IMG/VR virus record: IMGVR_UViG_3300047195_000542 | Span: 1 to 20,225 of that record | Reading direction: 5' to 3' (one strand) | DNA length: 20,225 nt | Source of the DNA: a virus | Translations under genes and position numbers: made by a program | The notes under the pieces: generated by a model | What the model was told of the DNA's origin: nothing | Databases searched by the model: none | Seen by the model: the letters and a program-made list of their open reading frames with translations, nothing else | Shown here: in pieces, positions 1 to 6,282 of the stretch | How the letters are laid out: every line of letters starts with the position of its first letter | Position numbering within the stretch: the first letter of the stretch is position 1

Positions 1-7
1 GAAATAC

Positions 8-598
8 TTAATTCTTATTAGCATATTCTGCCCTAATACTTTTTTCAAATATTTCATATTTGGTTGGAATCCAAAACTGGGGACATGTATATCTTTTGCC
101 CTTAGTTATTTCACGAACACCATGAATAAACATGTTATTTGATGGGAAAAATACTACTGTGCCTGCTTTGGGAATGAAGTCAATATCCTGATCTGGGAAA
201 TATATTTCTCCACCCTCATAGTCATCATTAAGATACATTACTGAGCCATAGTCAACTATATACGCTTCATTTGGATGACCCTCTGGATCTTCTCCATCTG
301 CATGCAAGGGTTGGTATTCTCCAACATTCCATTCTCTTATTCCTGGAAAACCTTCTTTTAGTGGTCTACCAAAGTGCATTTCAATTTCGTGTTGTAATTT
401 GTCCATAGCCTGCTTTAAAATATTAAATGCTTCTGGCTTATCATAAAAATTTCTAGAAACCTTATCTGGAATACCCTGAATGGTATTTGAACCCCAAATA
501 ATAGTTTCATCAATAGAGTCAACTATAAACTTACAATCTTTTTCAGAAATAAAGTTTTCAATAACAACCACATTTTTCTTTAAGCCTTTTTTTCTCAT
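8..598 (-). CDS. 2OG-Fe(II) oxygenase, prolyl 4-hydroxylase type (copy 1)
   Basis: Predicted 196-residue 2-oxoglutarate/Fe(II)-dependent dioxygenase with a double-stranded beta-helix fold. Family members couple 2-oxoglutarate decarboxylation to hydroxylation of a substrate, often a protein prolyl residue. The iron ligands are visible as H99-A-D101 and H159, and R169, ten residues after H159, is the expected 2-oxoglutarate C5-carboxylate ligand. The segments GGEIYFP (129-135) and VVFFPSN (148-154) are the usual core strands. It is the closest relative in the window of copy 4 on the opposite strand (shared HAD, GGEIYFP, GKR(Y/F)TCP and FW blocks). The start overlaps the stop of the 48-codon gene before it (TAATG), with AAGGAG 5 bases upstream. 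The substrate is not identifiable. The fold and active site are secure; the prolyl target is family inference. Confidence 0.9.
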   Translation of the reverse strand: MRKKGLKKNVVVIENFISEKDCKFIVDSIDETIIWGSNTIQGIPDKVSRNFYDKPEAFNILKQAMDKLQHEIEMHFGRPLKEGFPGIREWNVGEYQPLHADGEDPEGHPNEAYIVDYGSVMYLNDDYEGGEIYFPDQDIDFIPKAGTVVFFPSNNMFIHGVREITKGKRYTCPQFWIPTKYEIFEKSIRAEYANKN

Positions 599-744
599 TA
601 TTGCTCCTTTGCTATTTTTTCAATATCATCAAATAGTGAGTCATTTACCATTGATGCTAAAACAAAACAAATCCATCTATAAGAAGATTTTTCACAGTAA
701 CCCTTTGACTGCATTAGTTGTGCAATATCGTCAATTTTTTCCAT
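598..744 (-). CDS. 48-residue hypothetical protein between two oxygenase genes
   Basis: A short gene whose protein begins MEKIDDIAQL and ends IEKIAKEQ. It fills the gap between two oxygenase genes exactly. Its ATG shares one base with the stop of the preceding gene (TAATG at 742-746), and its TAA shares one base with the ATG of the following gene (TAATG at 596-600). GGAG lies 8 bases before its start. This double coupling and the ribosome site argue that it is really translated. The protein looks mostly alpha-helical and acidic at both ends, with two cysteines (C17, C26), and has no signal peptide or clear membrane segment. I do not recognise the family and assign no function. It could simply be a coupling peptide that carries ribosomes from one oxygenase gene to the next. 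Confidence 0.7.
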   Translation of the reverse strand: MEKIDDIAQLMQSKGYCEKSSYRWICFVLASMVNDSLFDDIEKIAKEQ

Positions 745-1265
745 TATTTATACTCCATAAAAAAATTAATAGCGTACCTAGTTCCAGACTTTACAATGTG
801 AGCAGTGTGAGCATATGGATAGTTTGAAGGAAATAAAACCATTGAGTTTTTTTGTGGTTTTACTTTAATGTCAAAGTTATTAAACTCAATCTCTCCTCCA
901 TCATAATTATCATTCAGATATATGACACAACTTGTAATTCTTGAAGCAACATGCTTTGAGCCATTGTCATAATGAGTTACATATTTTTCATCTGGCTCAT
1001 ACTTTAATGCTTCAATAATATTAAATTCAAGTTCTGGAATGTGATACTTATTGCAATAATTAATAACATTTGGTTTTACTGATTTTTCAACCATATCAAA
1101 AATTTCTGAATAAAGTTTCTTATCAGTTAAATAAATTACAGAATTAGAACGATCATCGTGACTAACATTTTCAGGACGAGTCCATTTAAATTTATTAAAT
1201 GTTTCAATCAACAATTCTGGATTTTCAAAAACATTATAATAAAACTCTATACCACTATTGTTCAT
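744..1265 (-). CDS. 2OG-Fe(II) oxygenase, prolyl 4-hydroxylase type (copy 2)
   Basis: Predicted 2-oxoglutarate/Fe(II) dioxygenase. Numbering from the longest frame, which starts at 1283, the iron ligands are H104-Y-D106 and H159, and R169 is the 2-oxoglutarate ligand. The H-to-R spacing of ten matches copy 1. Core strands are CVIYLNDNYDGGEIEF (119-134) and MVLFPSN (148-154). I prefer the second in-frame ATG (1265, M7), giving 173 residues: AAAGAG lies 6 bases before it, whereas the first ATG has no ribosome site. The overlap with the preceding DUF6065-like gene is then 11 bases. H162 also lies close to H159, but the conserved spacing favours H159 as ligand. Substrate unknown. Confidence 0.88.
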   Translation of the reverse strand: MNNSGIEFYYNVFENPELLIETFNKFKWTRPENVSHDDRSNSVIYLTDKKLYSEIFDMVEKSVKPNVINYCNKYHIPELEFNIIEALKYEPDEKYVTHYDNGSKHVASRITSCVIYLNDNYDGGEIEFNNFDIKVKPQKNSMVLFPSNYPYAHTAHIVKSGTRYAINFFMEYK

Positions 1266-1974
1266 TTTGAACTCTTTGATCATTAGTATTTAATTTTATC
1301 TTTTTTACTTCATGCTCACCAATTTTATTTTCAAACTGGTCTACTGCACTTCTATAAAAATCGGACCATTTAGGAATTTTGTTATTTTCAAGAATAACAT
1401 TTCCATACTCCGTTAATCTCTTATTATAATCATTAAGTTTATATGGACTACTGTTTAATGTCATTGTTGAATTATTTAACTCACTCAAAGATATAGGAAT
1501 GACAGCCATGAAAGGCTCATTTGCCTTAAAGGTTATTGGAACATTTGGTTTTGTAATTTTCCAAGATACAGGAATTGGACTATCCCAAAAACTTGTACTA
1601 ATAATATTTGATAATGGAGTTGCTCCATCTATAACCAGGTTAGGTGGTCCAAAAAACAACAAACTTACATTTGGATCTGTTTTAAAAAACCAACCAATGT
1701 TAAAGATTAAAGTTGCTGTTCCTCTATTTGTATCAACAAATTCTTTTCCTTCAATAACTTCTATGTGATTTCCCTCTGAAGAATCATTTCCATCCCAAAC
1801 AACAGTTATATCTTTAGGAAATGAAAAACCCCAACCCATCTGATTTGTTAAAGATAATGGGAAGCATCTATAAGCGTGGCCGTCAAAAGTTTTGTCCATC
1901 CACTCCCTTTTCATTGGCAGTTGTTCTAATTTTGCTGCGCCAGGAAAAATTTGATATGCTTCAACATTATACAT
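1255..1974 (-). CDS. DUF6065-like protein
   Basis: A 239-residue protein that I recognise as resembling the DUF6065 family of uncharacterised proteins. Family-like features are an N-terminal AYQIFPGA block (6-13), a REWMD block (24-28), HAYRCFPLSLTNQMGW (33-48), VVWDG (58-62), a central GWFFKT...FFGPPN stretch, and W/P-rich strands later on. It has no catalytic motif known to me, no signal peptide and no membrane segment. It lies between two oxygenase genes of the same strand: its ATG directly follows the stop of copy 3 (TAAATG) and its end overlaps copy 2. This placement suggests it works with the oxygenases, perhaps as a partner or substrate-handling protein, but that is inference from position only. 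The family assignment is from memory and could be checked by a profile search. Confidence 0.72.
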   Translation of the reverse strand: MYNVEAYQIFPGAAKLEQLPMKREWMDKTFDGHAYRCFPLSLTNQMGWGFSFPKDITVVWDGNDSSEGNHIEVIEGKEFVDTNRGTATLIFNIGWFFKTDPNVSLLFFGPPNLVIDGATPLSNIISTSFWDSPIPVSWKITKPNVPITFKANEPFMAVIPISLSELNNSTMTLNSSPYKLNDYNKRLTEYGNVILENNKIPKWSDFYRSAVDQFENKIGEHEVKKIKLNTNDQRVQNEQ

Positions 1975-2640
1975 TTATTCTGTTGGCCTATTTCTTAATA
2001 TTTCATTTTCTCCATGAGTTCTGCCATTATAATCAAACATTGTAACTGCAGAATACTTTATTCCTTCTTCAACTGGAAGAGCAGCATGAGAATATATAAA
2101 GTTTGAAGGGAATAACACAATATCTCCTTCTTCTGGTTGATATGTATAATTTAAGTATGGGAAATGTAGTCCACCACCAGTAAAATTATCATTTAAATAC
2201 ATAACTGTTGAAATTGTGCATACATAACTAAATCCATGATCTGCATGAACACCAAAATGATGCCCTGGTCCATATTTAACAAAATTAACTGCTTCTTGAT
2301 ATTTCATTTGAACATTATACATAGAACAATAATGCTCTAAACAAGATTGAAGCCTAACATCAATGTCATTATAAATATTTTTTAGATCTGATTTAAAAGC
2401 AATTTCTCGCATTTTAATATCATCTTTTCTTACTTTAAAATCTACACAATCACGATAATCTTTCATAGTTTGATAATCGCCTACTTGGGCTTCAGACCAT
2501 TTAAACCAAGGGTCTTTGTCTTTATTTTCTTCAATTGCATTTTCTAGTCTTTGAACTAGATCTAATTCTCTATTAAGTGTGTTCCTATATATATACACAC
2601 CATTGGCTGGATTTAATACTTCAATATTGTTTGTTTCCAT
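1975..2640 (-). CDS. 2OG-Fe(II) oxygenase, prolyl 4-hydroxylase type with Lys 2OG ligand (copy 3)
   Basis: Predicted 221-residue 2-oxoglutarate/Fe(II) dioxygenase, the longest of the five in the window. Iron ligands are H132-A-D134 and H185. The residue ten positions after H185 is K195, where the other copies have arginine. Lysine at this place is known in animal collagen prolyl 4-hydroxylases, so the site can still bind 2-oxoglutarate. Core strands are TVMYLNDNFTGGGLHFPY (145-162) and IVLFPSN (174-180). The first hundred residues form an extra helical N-terminal part. The ATG has a strong AAAGGGG ribosome site about 6 bases upstream, and it is the first gene of the leftmost minus-strand operon, behind its own promoter candidate. 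Substrate unknown. Confidence 0.9.
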   Translation of the reverse strand: METNNIEVLNPANGVYIYRNTLNRELDLVQRLENAIEENKDKDPWFKWSEAQVGDYQTMKDYRDCVDFKVRKDDIKMREIAFKSDLKNIYNDIDVRLQSCLEHYCSMYNVQMKYQEAVNFVKYGPGHHFGVHADHGFSYVCTISTVMYLNDNFTGGGLHFPYLNYTYQPEEGDIVLFPSNFIYSHAALPVEEGIKYSAVTMFDYNGRTHGENEILRNRPTE

Positions 2641-2671
2641 TATTTTCCCCTTTATTCCCTTTTCTTTTTTA

Positions 2672-2683
2672 ATTATACACCAT
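2672..2683 (-). promoter_or_regulatory. Promoter candidate for the left oxygenase operon
   Basis: On the minus strand this reads ATGGTGTATAAT: a perfect TATAAT -10 box (2672-2677) preceded by an ATGG element one base further away than at the other promoter sites in the window. It sits about 30 bases before the start of copy 3 and leaves room for a leader with the AAAGGGG ribosome site. I see no convincing -35 box. Confidence 0.5.
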
Positions 2684-2707
2684 AAACATCTTTTTATTAA
2701 ATAACTT

Positions 2708-2718
2708 AATGATATACT
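2708..2718 (+). promoter_or_regulatory. Extended -10 promoter candidate, leaderless start
   Basis: AATGATATACT, with the -10 hexamer TATACT at 2713-2718. It ends exactly 6 bases before the ATG at 2725, so transcription should begin at or within a base of the start codon and give a leaderless mRNA. There is no Shine-Dalgarno sequence before the ATG. The element differs by one base from the one at 6266-6276, which has the same spacing to its ATG. Confidence 0.55.
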
Positions 2719-2724
2719 ACTAAT

Positions 2725-3321
2725 ATGACAGAAAACAAAATATCTATTATTCCCTCTGGCTATTATGGAAAATCTGAAAAAAATATTGTAATCATAAATA
2801 ATTTTATTAAAGATAAAGATTTAAAAACAATAAAAAATTTTTGTTTTACTATAGATAAATTTTTATCTATTCCAGGGGATAACTGGGATAATCGTGTTTG
2901 CGACAATAATATTTTAAGAAATATAGGATCTGAAATAGAATCGCTTCTTAGTCAATATCAAGCAAAACATAAAAAAATAATTGAAGAGTTTTTTGAGGTT
3001 GAATTACGAGAAAATGTTCCGAGTATTGTGATTTGGAGACCTGGGGATTCTCAACCACCTCATGCAGATAAGGAAAATCTAGATGGATCTCCAAATTATT
3101 ATCCAGAAAATGACATTGCTTCTCTTTTTTATTTAAATAACGAATATGTTGGAGGAGAAATTTATTTTCCTATACAACACTTAAAACTTAAATTATCTGC
3201 AGGTGATGCAGTATTTTTCCCTGGTGATATTAATTATCAACATGGGGTAACTGAGGTTACTGAAGGTAAACGATTTACATGTCCTGCTTTTTGGAATGTT
3301 ACAAAAAATAAAAAACTTTAA
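2725..3321 (+). CDS. 2OG-Fe(II) oxygenase, prolyl 4-hydroxylase type (copy 4, plus strand)
   Basis: Predicted 198-residue 2-oxoglutarate/Fe(II) dioxygenase. Iron ligands are H113-A-D115 and H173, and R183 is the 2-oxoglutarate ligand. GGEIYFP (143-149) and AVFFPGD (162-168) are core strands. It closely resembles copy 1, so the two probably arose by duplication or repeated acquisition. It is the only oxygenase on the plus strand. It is divergent from copy 3 across an 84-base gap holding both promoters, and convergent with copy 5, with 4 bases of overlap between the two stop regions. Its ATG appears to be leaderless. Base composition looks even more AT-rich than its neighbours. Its orientation and private promoter suggest an independently acquired cargo gene. 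Confidence 0.9.
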   Translation: MTENKISIIPSGYYGKSEKNIVIINNFIKDKDLKTIKNFCFTIDKFLSIPGDNWDNRVCDNNILRNIGSEIESLLSQYQAKHKKIIEEFFEVELRENVPSIVIWRPGDSQPPHADKENLDGSPNYYPENDIASLFYLNNEYVGGEIYFPIQHLKLKLSAGDAVFFPGDINYQHGVTEVTEGKRFTCPAFWNVTKNKKL

Positions 3322-3333
3322 TCTTTTTTGTAA
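3299..3333. terminator. AT-only inverted repeat at the convergent gene ends
   Basis: TTACAAAAAA (3299-3308) and TTTTTTGTAA (3324-3333) are perfect inverted repeats around a 15-base loop, placed where copies 4 and 5 converge. The long A and T runs would give a U-tract on both strands, so it could act as a weak bidirectional terminator. The stem has only one G-C pair per strand and lies inside coding sequence, so this is tentative. Confidence 0.3.
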
Positions 3334-3908
3334 ATGGTTGATGCCAAGGAATATCTATTTCCTTCTATCATTGCTAATACGCCGTGACGAACATTTCCTC
3401 TATGAAAAACAACGGATCCTTCTTCTGGTTTATATTTAAAATTGTATTTTGGATAATGAATTTGTCCACCTAAGTAATTGCTATTTGGATATATTACTGC
3501 TCCCCAAAAAACTTCTCTTCCGTACCCATTAAGTTCTTGATTATCTGTATGATAAAACATTTCTATATGTTGGTTTTCTCTTTCTGGAAAAGGATGAGAA
3601 CCATTCCACATTTTTATACAATTAAGTTCTTTTAATTCCCAGTCATTTTCTTCATAAGTTTTTAATACTTCTAATGTTCTTTTTTTTATGTTATTTAAAA
3701 TAACATTAACATCATCAAAACTTTTTTCATAACCAGGCAAAGTTGTAGTATCGTCATTTCTAATTAATCTTTTTTGCCAGAAAGTTACCTCATGTTTTGG
3801 CAAATCCGCATAATTAAAATCATTCATCCATTTTGTAATTGTTTGACATTCTTCTTTAGATAAAAAATCTTTTTTAATTAATATATTCCCATTAGCAAGA
3901 ATTTCCAT
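3318..3908 (-). CDS. 2OG-Fe(II) oxygenase, prolyl 4-hydroxylase type (copy 5)
   Basis: Predicted 196-residue 2-oxoglutarate/Fe(II) dioxygenase, more divergent than copies 1 and 4. Iron ligands are H120-T-D122 and H175, and R185 ten residues later is the 2-oxoglutarate ligand. Core strands are AVIYPNSNYLGGQIHYP (137-153) and VVFHRGN (166-172). The N-terminal half contains a tryptophan-bearing helical region (W27, W44, W90, W101). Its ATG lies 11 bases after the stop of the Hint-domain gene, with TAGGA about 6 bases upstream, so it is the last gene of the operon that also makes the proline-rich Hint protein. That co-transcription is the best contextual clue to a substrate, but remains inference. 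Confidence 0.88.
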   Translation of the reverse strand: MEILANGNILIKKDFLSKEECQTITKWMNDFNYADLPKHEVTFWQKRLIRNDDTTTLPGYEKSFDDVNVILNNIKKRTLEVLKTYEENDWELKELNCIKMWNGSHPFPERENQHIEMFYHTDNQELNGYGREVFWGAVIYPNSNYLGGQIHYPKYNFKYKPEEGSVVFHRGNVRHGVLAMIEGNRYSLASTIYKKD

Positions 3909-3919
3909 TTTATTCCTAA

Positions 3920-5287
3920 TTACTTATTGTGTGTAATAATGTCGCCAGCAATAATTAAATCTTGTGGCTCTGCGCTAAATATATAAACTGGTTGTTTTTC
4001 AAACTCAACATCAATTGTTTCAATAACAACTTCATCATAGATATTTGTTTCGCTATTATATTTTAGAATTATGTCGCCTTCATTAATTTCAGAAATCATA
4101 GCAAATTGCCATACAGTATTATTATCAATGTCTAAAGTCTTAATTAAAATTGGATGCTCTGCTGTAAATTGAGCAGTTTTATCTCCATTGAAATAAAGCA
4201 TTTGTGTTTTAAGTGATTCATCAATATCAACAATGGTTGTGGATGTATGATCTTGGAAATTCATAGTTGGAGAACTCCATGAGAATACTGCATAGTCTGG
4301 TACACTTGAGTCAAATTCATCATAAATTGCTGAAAGAACTTCATCTCCAATTTTAATATCTTTGGCTTTCTTTGCAACAATTTTGCCATCAGAATCAATC
4401 AGAACTTCAAGTCCAGTTTCTGGATCTGTAAATAATGATCCAGCACCAATTCCTACACGCACAAACGTTTCTGCAGAAATACATTTAACTCCATAAACAC
4501 CTCTAATTGGTCCACCAATAAATGTAGGTGGGAATGGAGGAGCAAATGGAGGGGCAAATGGAGGAGCAAATGGAGGGGCAAATGGAGGGGCAAATGGAGG
4601 AGCAAATGGAGGAGCAAATGGAGGGGCAAATGGAGGTGGGAATGGAGGAGCAAATGGAGGGGCAAATGGAGGTGGGAATGATGGAGGTGCAACAGGTGTT
4701 GCAGAATTAGATGCAGCAGATGGCAAAGATACTCCATTAGCATTTGTTGCAGTTACTGTAAATGTGTATGCAGTTCCATTACCAAGACTTGTTACTGTAA
4801 TTGGACTTGTTGTGTTTGTTCCAGTTATTGACCCTGGAGAAGAAGTTGCTGTATAACCAGTGATTGTTGATCCGCCAGTTGCATTTCCTGAAAATGTAAT
4901 AGTTGCCGTTGCGTTTCCTGCAGTAGCAGTTCCAATTGTTGGGGCTTGTGCAACAGTTGTAGACGTAATGCTATTAGATGATAAAGATGCAGATCCTGGT
5001 CCAACTGCTGTAGTTGCAGTTATCGTAAATGTATATGCTGTTGCTGACTGCAGCCCTGCTACAGTTACTGGAGAAGTTGCTCCAGTTCCAGTGAACGACC
5101 CTGGGGAAGAAGTAACTGTGTAACCAGTAATTGGAAGTTTTCCATTAAATCCTGGAGCAGTAAAAGATACAGTTGCTAATCCATTGTTAAATGCACGGGT
5201 TGAGCCAGTATCTGATGCAGTACCTATAGTTGGAGCAAGTGGAGTAGATTTAGTTGATGAGGAAACAATTCCAGGAATAATAGCCAT
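3920..5287 (-). CDS. Fibronectin-III / proline-rich rod / Hint (intein-like) domain protein
   Basis: A 455-residue modular protein (numbered from the chosen ATG at 5287; the frame runs on to an ATG at 5317). Two fibronectin-III-like repeats (about 20-115 and 116-200) share ITGYT..SSPGS.TGT and SP.TV..L..GTAYTFT. Residues 201-256 are fourteen XPPF tetrapeptides, mostly APPF. The C-terminal part, 269-455, is a Hint domain: it opens with C269, then GDEVLS, then AEHPIL with H378 (block B), then VYIF and a terminal THNK with H453-N454. There is only lysine after the HN, so no Ser/Thr/Cys extein nucleophile is present, as in some bacterial intein-like domains. Family members cleave or splice themselves. 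The start at 5287 is chosen because it shares a base with the upstream stop (TAATG). It is probably a virion surface or adhesin protein; the processing outcome is unknown. Confidence 0.82.
   Translation of the reverse strand: MAIIPGIVSSSTKSTPLAPTIGTASDTGSTRAFNNGLATVSFTAPGFNGKLPITGYTVTSSPGSFTGTGATSPVTVAGLQSATAYTFTITATTAVGPGSASLSSNSITSTTVAQAPTIGTATAGNATATITFSGNATGGSTITGYTATSSPGSITGTNTTSPITVTSLGNGTAYTFTVTATNANGVSLPSAASNSATPVAPPSFPPPFAPPFAPPFPPPFAPPFAPPFAPPFAPPFAPPFAPPFAPPFAPPFPPTFIGGPIRGVYGVKCISAETFVRVGIGAGSLFTDPETGLEVLIDSDGKIVAKKAKDIKIGDEVLSAIYDEFDSSVPDYAVFSWSSPTMNFQDHTSTTIVDIDESLKTQMLYFNGDKTAQFTAEHPILIKTLDIDNNTVWQFAMISEINEGDIILKYNSETNIYDEVVIETIDVEFEKQPVYIFSAEPQDLIIAGDIITHNK
4520..4687. repeat. 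12-bp tandem repeat encoding (XPPF)14
   Basis: Fourteen copies of a 12-base unit, on the plus strand GGAGGAGCAAAT or GGAGGGGCAAAT, with GTGGGA variants. On the minus strand it encodes the APPF/PPPF rod of the Hint-domain protein. Adjacent units are nearly identical in DNA, so copy number can change by slippage in whole tetrapeptide steps without breaking the frame. The plus-strand open frame over the same DNA is a by-product of the repeat. Confidence 0.92.
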
Positions 5288-6198
5288 TATGCTACAAGGT
5301 CTCCAATCGCAATCCAAGTATCAGTTGCACGTTTAATTAAAGTACAAGATGACCACTGAGTTCTAAGTTTACCAGCATTTGTGGAAGATTGTGGAGTACA
5401 ATTTAATGTTACTCCAGATGTAACAGCCAAGGAAGTTTGTCCAGTATTTGTTTGAATGATTGTTATTTGTGTTCCAATAGCAAATGAAACAGAAGAGTCT
5501 AATGGAATGTTTACAACATTAGCAGAAGTACTTGACATTTCTACAATTTTTGCTTCATCTGCAGCAACCAGTGTATATGAAGCAGTTCTAGCATTTGTTT
5601 CTACTGTTGATAAAACAATTGTTCCTGATCTATTTGGTAATACGATTATTCTATCTGCCGTTGGATCAATGACTGTTAGGGTAGTTTCATATATATCATT
5701 TGTCGCCCCTTCAAAAATTATTGAAGAATCGGATAATTGAAGAGAAGATACTATTGGACCAACTAAAGTTTTATTTAAAAGTGTTTCAGAACCTGCTGCG
5801 GTAACTTCTGGCATTGTCCAAGAAAGTCCAGTTGTTGCAGCAGAGTTTGCAGTTAAAACTGTTCCATTGGCTCCAACAGAAATATTAGCAGGTGTAGAAG
5901 GTGCAGTTGCTGTTACCAAAGATCCTTTTGCAGTCCAAGTTGATGCGACCACACCAGTAACAATTGAATCAATCTCATTTTGCAAAGTATACAATGCATG
6001 GGCTATAGAAGGATTTTTTAAGTTTGCTGGATTTGTATTTGATGGACTATATTGCCCAACACCAGATCCTGATGGTGCTCCATAATGATATAGTCTGAGG
6101 GCTTCTTGAATATCAGCATTATCTGAAAGAGATGGGACAAGTGTATTAACATTAAAGGACGTTAGTCCAGTAATAGCACTTCCAATATTTTCTGACAT
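5287..6198 (-). CDS. Tail fibre protein without collagen repeats
   Basis: A 303-residue phage structural protein. The N-terminal 80 residues (YHYGAP, then NPSIAHALYTLQNEID) look like a fibre attachment region. Residues 88-128 (WTAKGSLVTATAP, then VGANGTVLTANSA, then GLSW) form a segment common in fibre proteins of actinobacterial and aquatic phages. The last hundred residues (TASYTLVAADEAKIVEM, IGTQITII, KLRTQWSSCTLIK, TWIAIGD) match the C-terminus of the protein encoded at 8483-9295, so both carry the same terminal head domain. AGGAGG lies 10 bases before the ATG behind an extended -10 promoter candidate. It is the first gene of the operon that continues into the Hint-domain protein and copy 5. 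Likely a receptor-binding or side fibre; the exact role is unknown. Confidence 0.8.
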   Translation of the reverse strand: MSENIGSAITGLTSFNVNTLVPSLSDNADIQEALRLYHYGAPSGSGVGQYSPSNTNPANLKNPSIAHALYTLQNEIDSIVTGVVASTWTAKGSLVTATAPSTPANISVGANGTVLTANSAATTGLSWTMPEVTAAGSETLLNKTLVGPIVSSLQLSDSSIIFEGATNDIYETTLTVIDPTADRIIVLPNRSGTIVLSTVETNARTASYTLVAADEAKIVEMSSTSANVVNIPLDSSVSFAIGTQITIIQTNTGQTSLAVTSGVTLNCTPQSSTNAGKLRTQWSSCTLIKRATDTWIAIGDLVA

Positions 6199-6208
6199 TA
6201 AGAATAAT

Positions 6209-6214
6209 CCTCCT
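6209..6214 (-). promoter_or_regulatory. Ribosome binding site AGGAGG
   Basis: A perfect AGGAGG on the minus strand, 10 bases before the ATG at 6198. The spacing is on the long side but no other start codon in that frame fits better. Confidence 0.7.
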
Positions 6215-6220
6215 CAAAGT

Positions 6221-6231
6221 ATTATACCATT
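6221..6231 (-). promoter_or_regulatory. Extended -10 promoter candidate AATGGTATAAT
   Basis: On the minus strand this reads AATGGTATAAT: TATAAT (6221-6226) preceded by TGG, the extended -10 form. No good -35 box is seen. The identical 11-mer occurs at 11946-11956. It should drive 6198 down to 3318. With the plus-strand site at 6266-6276 it forms an inverted pair around the divergent start region. Confidence 0.65.
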
Positions 6232-6247
6232 TAATCCCCGCTTAAAT

Positions 6248-6276
6248 TTGCGAAAGTTTGGCTCAAATGGTATACT
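6248..6276 (+). promoter_or_regulatory. Sigma-70-type promoter of the cargo operon
   Basis: TTGCGA (6248-6253) as -35, a 17-base spacer, then TATACT (6271-6276) as -10, with the extended motif AATGGTATACT (6266-6276). The -10 box ends 6 bases before the ATG at 6283, so the mRNA is expected to start at that ATG without a leader. This matches the arrangement before the plus-strand oxygenase at 2725. Confidence 0.7.
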
Positions 6277-6282
6277 GAAAGG

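Noticed and set aside
480-827. 115-codon plus-strand frame opposite oxygenase copies 1 and 2
   Set aside because: It overlaps three well-supported minus-strand genes, has no ribosome site, and encodes a low-complexity hydrophobic sequence.
8-3908. Idea that the oxygenases hydroxylate the collagen-like stalks
   Set aside because: The stalks are Gly-X-Gln with Ile/Thr/Val/Leu at X and almost no proline, apart from a few GPQ triplets with proline at X rather than Y. Classical collagen hydroxylation is therefore unlikely to be the main role.
3920-4483. Full splicing intein
   Set aside because: The domain ends one residue after HN, with Lys and no C-terminal extein or Ser/Thr/Cys nucleophile, so standard splicing cannot occur. 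An intein-like Hint domain is the better label.
4528-4710. Plus-strand frame encoding MEEQMEGQ-type repeats
   Set aside because: By-product of the 12-bp repeat that encodes the XPPF rod on the minus strand. It has no promoter, ribosome site or conserved non-repeat part.
4860-5123. Plus-strand frame rich in Val/Ala/Pro opposite the fibronectin-III domains
   Set aside because: Antisense shadow of a T/G/S-rich coding region; no start signal and no recognisable motif.
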